From contig JAHEKJ010000006.1 in the NCBI GenBank assembly GCA_024638385.1, positions 1 through 64,000 of the forward strand: a stretch of 64,000 nt of DNA, written 5' to 3'. Each line of letters begins with the position of its first letter. Within the stretch, counting starts at the first letter, position 1. Below are positions 27,894 through 37,204 of this stretch, one piece after another. Below the pieces are notes generated by a model, which saw only the letters and a program-made list of their open reading frames with translations, searched no databases and had not been told where the DNA came from. Made by a program: the position numbers and the translations under genes. The stretch comes from Gammaproteobacteria bacterium. Its GTDB lineage: Bacteria > Pseudomonadota > Gammaproteobacteria > GCA-001735895.

Positions 27894-28276
27894 TCGATGG
27901 AGTCGTTGAAACGCCGGATCTGGCGACGCTGTTTCTTGTCGGGACGATTCGCTGTGCGCGGACGCGACAGCGCCGCGAGCCGGCGCTGCTCGGTTTCGCG
28001 CTCTCGGCGCAGGACACTGTCGTCGGTCTCGGCGTAGAGCGTCGCAGCCTCGTCGGCCGAACCGCGGCGCCGACTGAGTCCGGTGACGACGATTTCGAGC
28101 CGGTCGTAACCGTGCAGCAGTTCGTAACACTCGCCGACGGCGACCCGATGCGACGGCTTGACGCGCCGACCCTGCAAATGCACCTTGCCGCCGCCGACCG
28201 CGGCGCCGGCCAGCGCCCGCGTCTTGTATAAGCGAGCGGCCCACAGCCATTTGTCGAGTCGAACCGCGTCAACCAT
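27890..28276 (-). CDS. hslR: Heat-shock protein Hsp15, S4-type RNA-binding
   Basis: The 128-residue protein begins with an S4 domain (R-L-D-K-W-L-W-A-A-R-L-Y-K-T-R near residues 6-20, then G-K-V-H-L-Q-G-R-R-V-K-P) and ends in a highly basic tail. Hsp15 binds 50S subunits carrying stalled peptidyl-tRNA after heat stress and helps recycle them. Ten bp separate it from the oxidoreductase gene upstream, and GTGA couples it to the GGCT gene. Its sharing of an operon with htpG fits a common heat-shock promoter. Confidence 0.92.
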   Translation of the reverse strand: MVDAVRLDKWLWAARLYKTRALAGAAVGGGKVHLQGRRVKPSHRVAVGECYELLHGYDRLEIVVTGLSRRRGSADEAATLYAETDDSVLRRERETEQRRLAALSRPRTANRPDKKQRRQIRRFNDSIE

Positions 28277-28286
28277 GTGGTCAATG

Positions 28287-29309
28287 CTACCGAACGGACG
28301 TCGCCTGTCCAGTCGTCTTGCCGACGTGTTTCATCACGCGGTCGGCCATCGAAAAGCCGCTCAGCACCGCGCCCTCGACGCGCGGCGCGGTACACCAGTC
28401 GCCGCAGGCGCCGAGCGCGGCGCCCTCGTCGAACAGGCAATCCTGGCTGATCGGGTTGATCGGCGCGGCATGTTTCCAGCAGTGCACCGCCGACGCGGCC
28501 GGCTTGCTCGGCGCCAGGTCGGTGGCTTCCCAGAAGGCATCGAGCAGCGCGTGCATGACCCGGCCACGGAAGCTCGCGGCATACTGTTGCGACCATTCGG
28601 GTGACGCATGCAGGACCCAGCAGTCGGCATCGCCCTGCGCCTCGCTCGTCTGGTAGCGCGAAATCCACGACAGCGGCGATTCGAGCACGTGCGCGGCGTC
28701 ATAGGGAATACCCAGCGGCCGCTCGAAGGCGAACATCGCGCTCCAGCAAACCGTCATGTCGACGCCGTCAGCCGCCTTGCCGATGGCCGGCACCGGTCGA
28801 CACAGGGCCGCCACCTGGTGCGCGGCGGTGGCGATGACGACGATGTCATAGGCGCCGACATAGTCGCCGCGCTCGTTGAACAGGCGCCAGCCGCCGTGCA
28901 CCTGCTGCTCGAGTTCGGCAATGTTGGTCGAAGTCTGCAGATCGCAAAGCCGCGACAGGTTGTCGGCCACGGTCTGCATGCGTGGCACGCCGACGAATCG
29001 TTGCGAAGCCTGGTCGCTGCTGGTGACCTGACCGCGTTCGAGTTCGACGATCCAGCCATCCCAGGGACGCACGATGCCATCGGTTTGCCAGGCCGAAACG
29101 ATGTTCCAGAACAGCGGGTTGCCGACGGTGAAGTATTGCGCGCCGTGATTGAATTCGTAGTCGCCGGCGCGGAGGTGGGAGACGCGACCGCCGGGAAACA
29201 CGCTTTTCTCGAACACCCTGACCCGTTCGACGAGTCCGCGCAACGCGGCGCCGCAGGTCAAACCCGCGAGACCCGCGCCAATGATGGCGACTGACGGCTG
29301 ACTGGCCAT
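28287..29309 (-). CDS. FAD-dependent oxidoreductase (amine-oxidase/renalase-like)
   Basis: The 340-residue protein starts with the dinucleotide-binding fold V-A-I-I-G-A-G-L-A-G-L-T near residues 6-17, then F-E-K-S and G-G-R-V-S (a GGR motif of the amine-oxidase superfamily). The ATG at 29309 starts just before this fold. A late G-D-W-C segment is the second FAD contact. Similar bacterial proteins are annotated as renalase-like or NAD(P)/FAD oxidoreductases; the substrate is unknown. It lies between the PilZ gene (8-bp gap) and hslR (10-bp gap). Confidence 0.85.
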   Translation of the reverse strand: MASQPSVAIIGAGLAGLTCGAALRGLVERVRVFEKSVFPGGRVSHLRAGDYEFNHGAQYFTVGNPLFWNIVSAWQTDGIVRPWDGWIVELERGQVTSSDQASQRFVGVPRMQTVADNLSRLCDLQTSTNIAELEQQVHGGWRLFNERGDYVGAYDIVVIATAAHQVAALCRPVPAIGKAADGVDMTVCWSAMFAFERPLGIPYDAAHVLESPLSWISRYQTSEAQGDADCWVLHASPEWSQQYAASFRGRVMHALLDAFWEATDLAPSKPAASAVHCWKHAAPINPISQDCLFDEGAALGACGDWCTAPRVEGAVLSGFSMADRVMKHVGKTTGQATSVR

Positions 29310-29317
29310 GCCGGGAT

Positions 29318-29758
29318 TTAGAGCGCCGGGAAATCGCCGGCGTACTTCGAGATCCACTCCCGGGCCGCTTCCTGGGCGCTCAGCTCGCGCCCCTCGGCCC
29401 TGGCGATTTCCTTGCGGTAATGCTCGATGTGGCAGATTTGTTCGATCATGCGCAGGCGATAAACATCGCGGGAGCGCTCGAACTCGATGCCGATCTCGTA
29501 GCCCGAAGCCGACTTTTCGCACCACACGACATTGCCGACGAGCACGGTTTCCTGGTCCAGAATCGGGATCGAGATTCGCACCCGGGAGAGAATGTCGAGC
29601 GGCCTCGGCGAGACGAAGGCGAGGCCGCCGAGGCTGACGTTGGTAATCGTCTGGTCGACGGTCTCGTCGTCTTCGTCGTCGGCCCAGTCGAGCGCGACCT
29701 CAATGGGCACGTCGACCGGGTGACGGATGAACTTGCGGATCGTGTCTTTACTTGGCAA
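29318..29758 (-). CDS. PilZ-domain protein
   Basis: The 146-residue protein carries a single PilZ domain with both c-di-GMP-binding elements: RxxxR as R-K-F-I-R near residues 8-12, and (D/N)xSxxG as N-V-S-L-G-G near 40-45. It should therefore bind c-di-GMP. The C-terminal 45 residues are helical and charged. Its start overlaps the htpG stop by 11 bp, so it is translated together with the chaperone, an unusual partner. A PAS-GGDEF cyclase is encoded further along the same strand. Confidence 0.9.
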   Translation of the reverse strand: MPSKDTIRKFIRHPVDVPIEVALDWADDEDDETVDQTITNVSLGGLAFVSPRPLDILSRVRISIPILDQETVLVGNVVWCEKSASGYEIGIEFERSRDVYRLRMIEQICHIEHYRKEIARAEGRELSAQEAAREWISKYAGDFPAL

Positions 29759-31646
29759 TGGTCACGAGCATATCGTTGAGCTTGGCGACGAAGCCGGCCG
29801 GGTCTTCGAGTTGCCCCCCCTCGGCCAGCAGCGCCTGGTCAAACAATATACTAGACCAGTCGGCGAACTTCTTCTTGGATTTCTCCTTGTCGAGCTTTTT
29901 GACGATCGGATGATCCGGGTTGATTTCGAGTACCGGTTTCGAACTCGGTAGATCGTGGCCGGCCTCTTTCAGTATCCGCTGCATGTGCATCGCCATGTCG
30001 TGTTCGCTGAGCACGATGCAGGCCGGGGAATCGGTCAAACGGTTGCTGACGCGAACGTCCTCGACGCGATCGGCGAGCGCATCCTTCATGCGCTTGATCA
30101 GCTTTTCCGAGGCTTTCGCTTTCTCTTCGAGCGCCTTCTCCGCGGCCTCGTCCTTGTCGAAGTCGAGCTCGCCCTTGGCGACCGATTGCAGTTTCTTGCC
30201 CTCGTATTCCATCAGGTGCGCGGTCAGCCATTCGTCGACGCGGTCGGACAGCAGCAGCACCTCGATGCCCTTCTTGCGGAAAATCTCGAGATGGGGACTG
30301 TTCTTCGCCGCGTTATGGGAATCTGCGGCGATGTAGTAGATCTTGTCCTGGCCGTCGACCATGCGACCGACGTATTCGTCGAGCGAAACGTTTTGCGTCG
30401 CATCCTTGTTGTGGGTACTGGCGAAGCGCAGCAGCGCGGCGATCTTTTCGCGGTTGGCGAAATCTTCCGCCGGACCTTCCTTGAGCACCTTGCCGAATTC
30501 GTCCCAGAATTTCTGATACTTGTCCGGATCGTTCTTGACCAGTTTCTCGAGCATGCCCAGCACCTTCTTGACCGAGCCCGAGCGAATGCTGTCGATGACC
30601 TTGCTGCCCTGGAGCATTTCGCGCGAGATGTTGAGCGGCAGGCTGTTCGAATCGATGATCCCGCGGACGAAGCGCAGGTAACGCGGCATCAGTTTTTCGG
30701 CATCTTCCATGATGAAGACGCGCTGCACGTAAAGCTTGATGCCGTGACGCGACTCGCGATCGTAGAGATCGAACGGCGCGCGCGCCGGGATGTACAACAG
30801 CGACGTATACTCGTTGGTGCCCTCGACGTGGTTATGGCTCCAGTCGAGCGGGTCTTCGAAATCGTGCGCGACGTGCTTGTAGAATTCACGATACTCGTCG
30901 TCCTTTATTTCATGGCGCGGCCGCGCCCACAGCGCCGAGGCCTGGTTGACGGTTTCCTCTTCGATCTTCGCCTCGCCGCCCTCCTCGTCCGGCTCGACCG
31001 TCTTGTCCATGACGACCGGAAAATCGATGTGATCCGAGTAGGACGTGATGATCGAACGCAGCTTCCAGTCGTTGAGAAACTCGTCTTCGCCGTCGCGCAG
31101 CCTGAGCGTGATCTCGGTGCCGCGCTCGGCTTTTTCGGTCGACGCGATGCGGTAATCGCCCTTGCCCTGCGAGACCCACTCGACGCCGGCGTCCGCCGGC
31201 TCGCCGGCCTTGCGCGTGCGCAGCGTGACTTCGTCGGCGACGATGAACGACGAGTAGAAGCCGACGCCGAACTGACCGATGAGCTTGGCGTCTTTGCGGG
31301 CGTCGCCGGTGATCGAGTCGAGGAACGCGCGCGTGCCCGACTTGGCGATCGTGCCGATATTGTCGATGACCTCGTCGCGGGTCATGCCGATACCGTTGTC
31401 GGTGACGGTAATCGTGCGCGCGTCCTTGTCGTAACTGACGCGAATCCTGAGCTCGATGTCTTCCTCGTAGAGGCTGGCGTCGGACAGCGCCAGAAAACGC
31501 AGCCGGTCGCAGGCGTCGGAGGCGTTGGATATCAGCTCGCGCAGGAAAATGTCCTTGTTCGAGTACAGCGAATGGATCATCAGATCCAGCAGCTGGTTGA
31601 CTTCGGTCTCGAAACCCCGGGTCTCGAATTTCTGGGCTGCAGTCAT
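29748..31646 (-). CDS. htpG: Hsp90-family chaperone HtpG
   Basis: The 632-residue protein has the GHKL ATPase N-terminal domain ([24 protein letters not shown] near residues 35-46, D-N-G-I-G-M near 82, G-Q-F-G-V-G-F-Y-S near 123), the middle domain with the catalytic arginine loop, and the C-terminal dimerisation domain. It is a cytosolic ATP-dependent chaperone. A sigma32-like promoter lies at 31683-31711, and GGAGAAG precedes the ATG. It is the first gene of a five-gene operon. Confidence 0.97.
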   Translation of the reverse strand: MTAAQKFETRGFETEVNQLLDLMIHSLYSNKDIFLRELISNASDACDRLRFLALSDASLYEEDIELRIRVSYDKDARTITVTDNGIGMTRDEVIDNIGTIAKSGTRAFLDSITGDARKDAKLIGQFGVGFYSSFIVADEVTLRTRKAGEPADAGVEWVSQGKGDYRIASTEKAERGTEITLRLRDGEDEFLNDWKLRSIITSYSDHIDFPVVMDKTVEPDEEGGEAKIEEETVNQASALWARPRHEIKDDEYREFYKHVAHDFEDPLDWSHNHVEGTNEYTSLLYIPARAPFDLYDRESRHGIKLYVQRVFIMEDAEKLMPRYLRFVRGIIDSNSLPLNISREMLQGSKVIDSIRSGSVKKVLGMLEKLVKNDPDKYQKFWDEFGKVLKEGPAEDFANREKIAALLRFASTHNKDATQNVSLDEYVGRMVDGQDKIYYIAADSHNAAKNSPHLEIFRKKGIEVLLLSDRVDEWLTAHLMEYEGKKLQSVAKGELDFDKDEAAEKALEEKAKASEKLIKRMKDALADRVEDVRVSNRLTDSPACIVLSEHDMAMHMQRILKEAGHDLPSSKPVLEINPDHPIVKKLDKEKSKKKFADWSSILFDQALLAEGGQLEDPAGFVAKLNDMLVTIAK

Positions 31647-31682
31647 ATCGAATCTTCTCCGCTCGGTTTGATGCTCAGGGCA

Positions 31683-31711
31683 AGATGTGGTTGGCGCCCG
31701 GTGGTTTCAAG
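31683..31711 (-). promoter_or_regulatory. Sigma32-like heat-shock promoter of htpG
   Basis: Read on the minus strand: CTTGAAA (31711-31705), a 14-bp spacer, then CCACATCT (31690-31683). The E. coli sigma32 consensus is CTTGAAA with CCCCATnT at 11-16 bp, so only one defined position differs. It lies about 37 bp before the htpG ATG. Confidence 0.75.
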
Positions 31712-31727
31712 TCGCGCCGGCGGCGGC

Positions 31728-33476
31728 TCAGCGCGCTCCCTGATTGAGCCAGAGTTGCTGGATCCGGTGGTTGAGCACCGCGCGCCGCGCGGGGTCGTCG
31801 GTGACCCGCAACAGGCCGACAAAGATCCGCCGCGCATCGTCGATCAGGCCGGCGGCCTGCAGGCTCTCGGCCGCGTTGTAGCGTGCCGTCTGACCCCAGG
31901 GATCCATCGTATCCGGACCCGGCAGCATCGCCGACTGCAGGTAGAGCAGCGCCGCGTGGTCGTAGCGCTCGAGACCGCGATACGAATCGCCGATCCAGAA
32001 CAGGATCTCGCGGCGTTGCCTGGCTTCGACCTCGAGGCGCAGCAACGCGTTGAAATGCGCGATCGCCTCGTCGTGCAGGCCGACCGTTTGCAGATCGAAC
32101 AGGACTTGCAGCAGGCGGTCGGTCGCCTCCACCTGCGGTTCGCGGTACTCGCTGATCAGGTTTCGCAACACCGCGTCGCCTTCGCGATAGCGCCCGCCGA
32201 GAATCAGCACGCGCGACTGACGCAACTGCCAGTCGAAGCGGCTGGCGCCGTCCGGTATCGTTTCCAGGCCGGACATCAGGCGCGTGGCCTCGTCGATGTC
32301 GGCCGATTGCAGCGCGAGGTCGACGAGCTGGTAACGAATGCTCGGCGGAATCTTGCGCGCGCTCGAGAAAGCCCGGCTGCGATTGAACAGGCTGTCGAGC
32401 AGGTTGCGCTCGCCGGCGTCGATCTCGCCGTGCGTCTGCATGTATCCGGCGGCCGCGCGGTCGGCGGTTTCGCCGTCGGCGGCGCGCAGCAGCAACAATG
32501 CGTAAAGCGAACGCGCCTTGACCGGGGTCGGCTTGCTCGAGCGCGCCGCGAGATCGAGCCAGGCCGCATCGTCGCCGAGCAGCAACTCCGCGCGATTGCC
32601 GACCAGCTCGGCATACTCGGTATAGGCTTGCCAGAGGCGATCGACGGGAATCCGAAACAGCTCGAGCGGCGATTCGGCACCGGTTCGGAACAGGGCTTCG
32701 AGCGCGACCACGCGATCGACCGGCGACATGCGGGCGGCCACGTGGTAGCCCAGCCCCCAGAGCGACGCGCGCTGCTCCGGGTCCAGCTCGTCGGCCGCGC
32801 TACGCGTCTTGACCAGGCGCCAGACCTCGGCGCGGTCGACGTCACCGGCGCGTAGCCGCGCCAGCAGCCGGGTCAGATCCGCCTGCCAGGACTCGTCGCC
32901 GGCGAGCAAGGCGAGCGCCTCGTCATCGCGCCCGGTTTCGATCAGCACGCGGGCGCGCAAAAGTTGCCATTCGGGATCGCGATTGTCGAAGTCCTGGTCG
33001 AAACGCAGCATCGCGACGCGCGCATCCTCGTGGCGGCCGTCCCGCAGATAGGATTCGATGACGAGCTGGCGCCAGCTTTCGTACTCCGCCGATTCGCCGG
33101 CGTCGACCCGCCATAGCCGGGTGCGCAGGACTTCGCGCGCGGCCGTGGCCTGGTCGAGATTGAGGTAGGCGCTGGCCTTGTAGGTTACGGCCTGCTGGAG
33201 AAACTGCTCGGGCACGTCGGCCGGCAAGCCCTCGACCCGGATCAGCAAGTCGTTCCACTGGCGCCACTGCGCCAGGATCGCGAGCCGCTCCTGTTCCCAG
33301 GCGATCCACGCGTAGAGATCCTGGTCGATCGTCGGCTGCGCCTGGTCGAGCATCTTCAGCGTCAGCGCCGGCGCGCCGGCGGCGGAGATGTGCTTGAGCA
33401 GTTCGAGACGCTGATCGGCCTGCGCCGGCACGGCGACGAGCGCGAGCAGCAGCCACAGGCGGAAACCGCGAATCAT
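31728..33476 (-). CDS. Exported TPR-like helical repeat protein
   Basis: The 582-residue protein has a signal peptide (about residues 1-20, WLLLALVAVPAQA-D) and is otherwise made of paired helices in TPR style, with repeated A-x-x-L-L / L-x-x-A-L patterns to the end. It is probably periplasmic and a protein-protein scaffold. No enzyme motif is seen, and I do not recognise a specific family. The ATG at 33476 is chosen because the signal peptide begins there. It follows the rpsP-rplS operon on the same strand behind a strong terminator. Confidence 0.75.
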   Translation of the reverse strand: MIRGFRLWLLLALVAVPAQADQRLELLKHISAAGAPALTLKMLDQAQPTIDQDLYAWIAWEQERLAILAQWRQWNDLLIRVEGLPADVPEQFLQQAVTYKASAYLNLDQATAAREVLRTRLWRVDAGESAEYESWRQLVIESYLRDGRHEDARVAMLRFDQDFDNRDPEWQLLRARVLIETGRDDEALALLAGDESWQADLTRLLARLRAGDVDRAEVWRLVKTRSAADELDPEQRASLWGLGYHVAARMSPVDRVVALEALFRTGAESPLELFRIPVDRLWQAYTEYAELVGNRAELLLGDDAAWLDLAARSSKPTPVKARSLYALLLLRAADGETADRAAAGYMQTHGEIDAGERNLLDSLFNRSRAFSSARKIPPSIRYQLVDLALQSADIDEATRLMSGLETIPDGASRFDWQLRQSRVLILGGRYREGDAVLRNLISEYREPQVEATDRLLQVLFDLQTVGLHDEAIAHFNALLRLEVEARQRREILFWIGDSYRGLERYDHAALLYLQSAMLPGPDTMDPWGQTARYNAAESLQAAGLIDDARRIFVGLLRVTDDPARRAVLNHRIQQLWLNQGAR

Positions 33477-33488
33477 GCCGTGCGCCTC

Positions 33489-33526
33489 AAAAAAAAAAGC
33501 GCGCCGCCGAAGTCGACACGCTTTTT
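33489..33526 (-). terminator. Rho-independent terminator after rplS
   Basis: On the minus strand: five A, an 8-bp stem (33521-33514 with 33506-33499, two G-U pairs), a 7-nt loop, then ten T (33498-33489). It ends the rpsP-rimM-trmD-rplS transcript. Confidence 0.85.
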
Positions 33527-33551
33527 CCACCGGGCCATCGGGCACCCGTTG

Positions 33552-33896
33552 TCAGAGCTTCTCGCGGATCCGCGCTGCCTTGCCGGTACGTCCGCGCAGA
33601 TAATAGAGCTTGGCCCGGCGCACCTTGCCGCGGCGCTTGACATTGATTTCGGCGATCAGCGGGCTATGCGTCTGAAACACGCGCTCGACGCCCTCGCCGT
33701 GGGAAATCTTGCGCACCGTGAATGCCGAATTGATGCCGCGATTACGCTTGGCGATGACCACGCCCTCGTAGGCCTGCAAGCGCTCGCGGGAACCTTCCTT
33801 CACGCGCACCTGCACGACGACGGTATCGCCCGGCGAAAACGCGGGCACGTCGGTTTTCATCTGCTCGGCTTCGAGTTGTTTGATGATCTCGCTCAT
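33552..33896 (-). CDS. rplS: 50S ribosomal protein L19
   Basis: The 114-residue protein is of standard L19 length. It has P-x-F-x-P-G-D-T-V near residues 18-26, the G-x-R-x-R-x-Q-x-Y/F-E-G-V-V-I block as [12 protein letters not shown], and the [17 protein letters not shown]-terminal region. L19 sits at the 30S-50S interface. It is last in the rpsP operon, 38 bp after trmD. Confidence 0.97.
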   Translation of the reverse strand: MSEIIKQLEAEQMKTDVPAFSPGDTVVVQVRVKEGSRERLQAYEGVVIAKRNRGINSAFTVRKISHGEGVERVFQTHSPLIAEINVKRRGKVRRAKLYYLRGRTGKAARIREKL

Positions 33897-33934
33897 GTCT
33901 CTACCTCAGTTCCTGTCTTGATGGCCGCGGCCCG

Positions 33935-34675
33935 TCAGCGTTTTCGGGTCGCGGCGATAAATTCGTCCAGCAGCGCCTGCTGCCGCGCGTCGAGTTCACG
34001 CTGCTCGAGCAGGTCCGGGCGTCGCAGCCAGGTCCGTCCGAGCGCCTGCTGCTCGCGCCAGACCTCGATCTGCCGGTGGTTGCCGTTCAACAGCACCCGG
34101 GGCACCGGCCGGCCCGCGTATTCCTCGGGTCGCGTGTAGTGCGGACAATCGAGCAGGCCGTCGCTGAACGAATCCCGCGCCGCCGACTCGCCGTGGCCGA
34201 GCGCGCCCGGGAGGAGCCGCGTCATCGCATCGATGCAGACCATCGCCGCGAGTTCGCCGCCGCTGATGACGTAATCGCCCAGCGACCACTCGTCATCGAC
34301 CTCGGCCTCGATCAGGCGCTCGTCGATACCCTCGTAACGCCCGCACAGAAAAATAGCCGCGCCCTGCTGCGCCCGGTCTGCCAGCATTTGCTGCGTCAAC
34401 CGCCGCCCCTGCGGGCTCAGGTAAATCACCGGCGCGCCCGGATTCGCCGCGCGCGCCGCGCCGATCGCCGCCTCGAGCGGCTCGATCAGCATGATCATGC
34501 CCGGGCCGCCGCCGTAGGGCCGGTCGTCGACGCTACGGTGCCGGTCGCGGGTATAGTCGCGCGGGTTCCAGCAATGCAGCTCGACGAGCCCCTGTTCGGC
34601 CGCCCGCCCGACCACGCCGTGTTCGATCACCGGCTCGACCAGCCCCGGGAACAGCGTGACGACGTCGAAACGCAC
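33935..34675 (-). CDS. trmD: tRNA (guanine37-N1)-methyltransferase
   Basis: The GTG at 34675 gives a 246-residue protein starting R-F-D-V-V-T-L-F-P, the normal TrmD opening. Trefoil-knot SPOUT motifs follow: Y-G-G-G-P-G-M near residue 56, L-S-P-Q-G-R-R-L near 88, G-R-Y-E-G-I-D-E-R near 115, and [10 protein letters not shown] near 133. It methylates G37 of tRNAs reading CNN and related codons, preventing frameshifts. The start is one base after the rimM stop. Confidence 0.96.
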   Translation of the reverse strand: MRFDVVTLFPGLVEPVIEHGVVGRAAEQGLVELHCWNPRDYTRDRHRSVDDRPYGGGPGMIMLIEPLEAAIGAARAANPGAPVIYLSPQGRRLTQQMLADRAQQGAAIFLCGRYEGIDERLIEAEVDDEWSLGDYVISGGELAAMVCIDAMTRLLPGALGHGESAARDSFSDGLLDCPHYTRPEEYAGRPVPRVLLNGNHRQIEVWREQQALGRTWLRRPDLLEQRELDARQQALLDEFIAATRKR

Positions 34676-34676
34676 G

Positions 34677-35186
34677 TCAGAACTCGGGCGACCAGTCGAC
34701 CACCATGCGCCGCGCCTCGAGATCGATTTCACGCACGATCTCGTCGATCACGAACGGAATCAGTCGCTCGCGATCGCCGCCGAGCACCATCACGTCGTCG
34801 GCGCCGGTCTCCAGCATCGACTCGATGACGCCGAGCGGTTCGGCGTGCAGGGTCTGCACCTCGAGCCCGATCAGGTCCGACCAGTAGTAATCACCGGCCG
34901 GCAACCGCGGCAATTGCCGCGCGCTGATGAAGAGCTCGCAGCCGCTGAGCGCTTCCGCCTGGTTGCGATCGTCGATTCCGTCGAGCTTGGCGACGACGTG
35001 CTTGCCCTGCTGGCGGCCGCTGACGTCGACCCATTCCCGTCGCCCGTCGCACTCGAGCAGCCACGGGCCGTAGTTCACGATGTTTGCGCGCGGGCTGGTG
35101 TGCGAAAAGACCCGCACCCAGCCCCTGATACCTTGCGCGCCCAGGATGTGCCCGACACAGATCAACTCGTCGTCAGGTTGTTCCAT
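34677..35186 (-). CDS. rimM: Ribosome maturation factor RimM
   Basis: The 169-residue protein has the N-terminal RimM beta-barrel ([18 protein letters not shown] near residues 8-25) and a C-terminal PRC barrel (Y-Y-W-S-D-L-I-G near 98). RimM binds S19 and assists maturation of the 30S head. It lies 5 bp after rpsP and 1 bp before trmD. Confidence 0.96.
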   Translation of the reverse strand: MEQPDDELICVGHILGAQGIRGWVRVFSHTSPRANIVNYGPWLLECDGRREWVDVSGRQQGKHVVAKLDGIDDRNQAEALSGCELFISARQLPRLPAGDYYWSDLIGLEVQTLHAEPLGVIESMLETGADDVMVLGGDRERLIPFVIDEIVREIDLEARRMVVDWSPEF

Positions 35187-35191
35187 GGGCC

Positions 35192-35443
35192 TCAGGCCGC
35201 GGTTTTGCGCGCCCCCTTGATCAGGCTCGCGACGCGTTCGCTCGGCTTCGCGCCCTGGCCGATCCAGTAGTCGATACGCGCGTCGTCGAGGCGCAAGCTT
35301 TCTTCCTGGCCGCGGGCTCGCGGATTGTAGAAACCGACGCGCTCGATGTAGCGCCCGTCGCGCGGACGGCGGCTATCGCTGACCACGACGTGGTAGAACG
35401 GGCGTTTCTTCGAACCACCGCGCGACAATCGAATTGAAACCAT
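35192..35443 (-). CDS. rpsP: 30S ribosomal protein S16
   Basis: The 83-residue protein has the S16 opening [16 protein letters not shown] and the G[11 protein letters not shown] segment. It is the first gene of the rpsP-rimM-trmD-rplS operon, whose order is conserved in Proteobacteria. A strong promoter lies about 65 bp upstream. Confidence 0.97.
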   Translation of the reverse strand: MVSIRLSRGGSKKRPFYHVVVSDSRRPRDGRYIERVGFYNPRARGQEESLRLDDARIDYWIGQGAKPSERVASLIKGARKTAA

Positions 35444-35505
35444 AAAAACCCCTGAGCTGTCGTCTTCCGGGCATCCCCGGCGGCCCCGCGGCCGAAAGAC
35501 CGCGT

Positions 35506-35533
35506 ATTGTACCTAAATAAAGCCGGCTGTGAA
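35506..35533 (-). promoter_or_regulatory. Sigma70 promoter of the rpsP operon
   Basis: On the minus strand: TTCACA (35533-35528), a 16-bp spacer, TACAAT (35511-35506). Each hexamer differs from consensus at one base. It lies about 60 bp before the rpsP start. Confidence 0.7.
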
Positions 35534-35654
35534 GTCCGAAAACCCGATTTTCTCCCGGTTTTTCAAACGCTTCTACCGAGGCGCCCGATGGCAGGTCGAG
35601 GATGTCGGAACCTGAAACGCGAATCTCCGATACCTCGCTTCACACCTGTAATAG

Positions 35655-35779
35655 CGGGAAATTCCCGACACCCACCGCGTCGTTTCCGCGAAAGCGGGAT
35701 TCTCTGGATATGAAGCGTTTTACGAGATCCCCGCTTGCGCGGGGATGACCCTGCAGGCGCCTGTGGCGCCTGCAGGGTC
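35655..35779. repeat. Cluster of four short palindromes (REP/BIME-like)
   Basis: CGGGAA-A-TTCCCG at 35655-35667; CCGC-GAAA-GCGG at 35686-35697; ATCCCCGC-TTGC-GCGGGGAT at 35727-35746; and a perfect 15-bp stem with a 3-nt loop at 35747-35779 that runs into the ffh stop codon. The second and third resemble the common CCCGCGAAAGCGGG / CCCCGCNNGCGGGG dispersed repeats of Proteobacteria. Lack of a U-tract argues against simple terminators. The rest of the 334-bp gap holds only the rpsP promoter. Confidence 0.75.
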
Positions 35780-37142
35780 ACATCGGAAATCCAGGAGGCA
35801 TGCGTCCCTTCATGCCGCGCATCATGTTGGCCATGCCGCCCTTGCTGCCCATTTTTTTCATCATGCGCTGCATCTGCTTGTGCTGCTTGAGCAGGCGGTT
35901 GACGTCCTGGATCTGCGTGCCGGAACCCTGCGCGACGCGGCGCTTGCGCGAGCCGTTGATGATCTCGGGCTTGCGCCGCTCGATCGGCGTCATCGAATCG
36001 ATGATCGCGACCATGCGCTTCATCTGTTTTTGTTGCGCCGGGTTTTGCAACGCCTGCGCCGCACCGGCGCCCATTCCGGGCAGCTTGTCGACGAGACTGC
36101 CGAGGCCCCCCATCTTCTCCATCTGCATGAACTGGTCGCGCAGATCCTCGAGGTCGAAGCCCTTGCCTTTCTTGACCTTGCGGGCAAGTTTTTCGGCCTT
36201 CTCGACGTCGACTTTTTCCTGCGCCTGCTCGACCAGCGACAGGATATCGCCCATGCCGAGGATGCGTGACGCGATACGCTCCGGGTGAAAAGCCTCGAGC
36301 GCATCGGTTTTTTCCCCCGAGCCGATGAACTTGATCGGTTTGCCGGTGATCTGGCGCACCGACAGCGCGGCACCGCCGCGCGCGTCGCCGTCGGCCTTGG
36401 TCAGCACGACGCCGGTCAGCGGCAGCGCCTCGTCGAAAGCCTTGGCCGTATTCGCCGCGTCCTGGCCGGTCATGCTGTCGACGACGAACAGGGTCTCGGC
36501 CGGCTCGACGGCATCGTGCAAGGCGCGGATCTCGTCCATCATTTGCCGGTCGATCGCGAGCCGGCCGGCGGTATCGAGAATCAGCACCTCGGCGCCCGAC
36601 TTGCGCGCCGCGTCGACCGCGTTGCGCGCGATCGCGACCGGTTGCTGTTGCCCGCTGCTCGGGAAGAATTCGGCGCCGACTTCGCGCGCGAGCGTCTCGA
36701 GCTGCTCGATCGCGGCCGGTCGGTAGACGTCGGCGCTCGCGACCAGCACCGACTTGCGCTCGCGTTCGATCAGGCGCCGCGCCAGCTTGGCCACGGTGGT
36801 GGTCTTGCCCGCGCCCTGCAGGCCGGCCATCAGCACGACGATCGGCGGCTTGCGGTCGAGATCGATGCCGTCGTGCCGTTCGCCCATGATTGCGACCAGC
36901 TCGTCGTTGACGACCTTGACCAGCGCCTGACCCGGCGACAGGCTGCCCAGGACCTCCTGGCCGAGCGCCTGGTTGCGCACGCGCTCGATAAAATCCTTGA
37001 CCACGGGCAGCGCGACGTCGGCCTCGAGCAGCGCCATGCGCACCTCGCGCAGGCTGTCGCGAATATTGTCTTCGGTCAGGCGACCCTGCCCGCGCAGCTG
37101 CTTGAGCGTGCGCGACAGGCGGTCGGTCAGGGTTTCGAACAT
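35778..37142 (-). CDS. ffh: Signal recognition particle GTPase Ffh
   Basis: The 454-residue protein has the N helical bundle, the G domain with G-L-Q-G-A-G-K-T-T near residues 106-114, D-T-A-G-R near 190 and T-K-A-D near 247, and the methionine-rich M domain (M-K-R-M, M-Q-R-M-M-K-K-M, ending M-P-P-G-F-P-M). With 4.5S RNA it directs membrane proteins to FtsY and SecYEG. A TATAAT on the minus strand at 37177-37172 is a likely -10. Its stop codon lies inside a perfect palindrome. Confidence 0.97.
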   Translation of the reverse strand: MFETLTDRLSRTLKQLRGQGRLTEDNIRDSLREVRMALLEADVALPVVKDFIERVRNQALGQEVLGSLSPGQALVKVVNDELVAIMGERHDGIDLDRKPPIVVLMAGLQGAGKTTTVAKLARRLIERERKSVLVASADVYRPAAIEQLETLAREVGAEFFPSSGQQQPVAIARNAVDAARKSGAEVLILDTAGRLAIDRQMMDEIRALHDAVEPAETLFVVDSMTGQDAANTAKAFDEALPLTGVVLTKADGDARGGAALSVRQITGKPIKFIGSGEKTDALEAFHPERIASRILGMGDILSLVEQAQEKVDVEKAEKLARKVKKGKGFDLEDLRDQFMQMEKMGGLGSLVDKLPGMGAGAAQALQNPAQQKQMKRMVAIIDSMTPIERRKPEIINGSRKRRVAQGSGTQIQDVNRLLKQHKQMQRMMKKMGSKGGMANMMRGMKGRMPPGFPM

Positions 37143-37204
37143 ACTCGGGTCCGGTTGCCACGAAAGGCGGCATTATATCAGCGGGAGGTTCGCGGGCCAG
37201 CCCT

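Noticed and set aside
29955-32855. A 966-codon open frame antisense to htpG and the TPR-like gene
   Set aside because: htpG is unmistakable on the other strand; the antisense product is Arg/Val/Asp-rich with no domain.
35563-37173. A 536-codon minus frame running through ffh and the palindrome cluster
   Set aside because: It is out of frame with ffh and its tail is translated repeat sequence.
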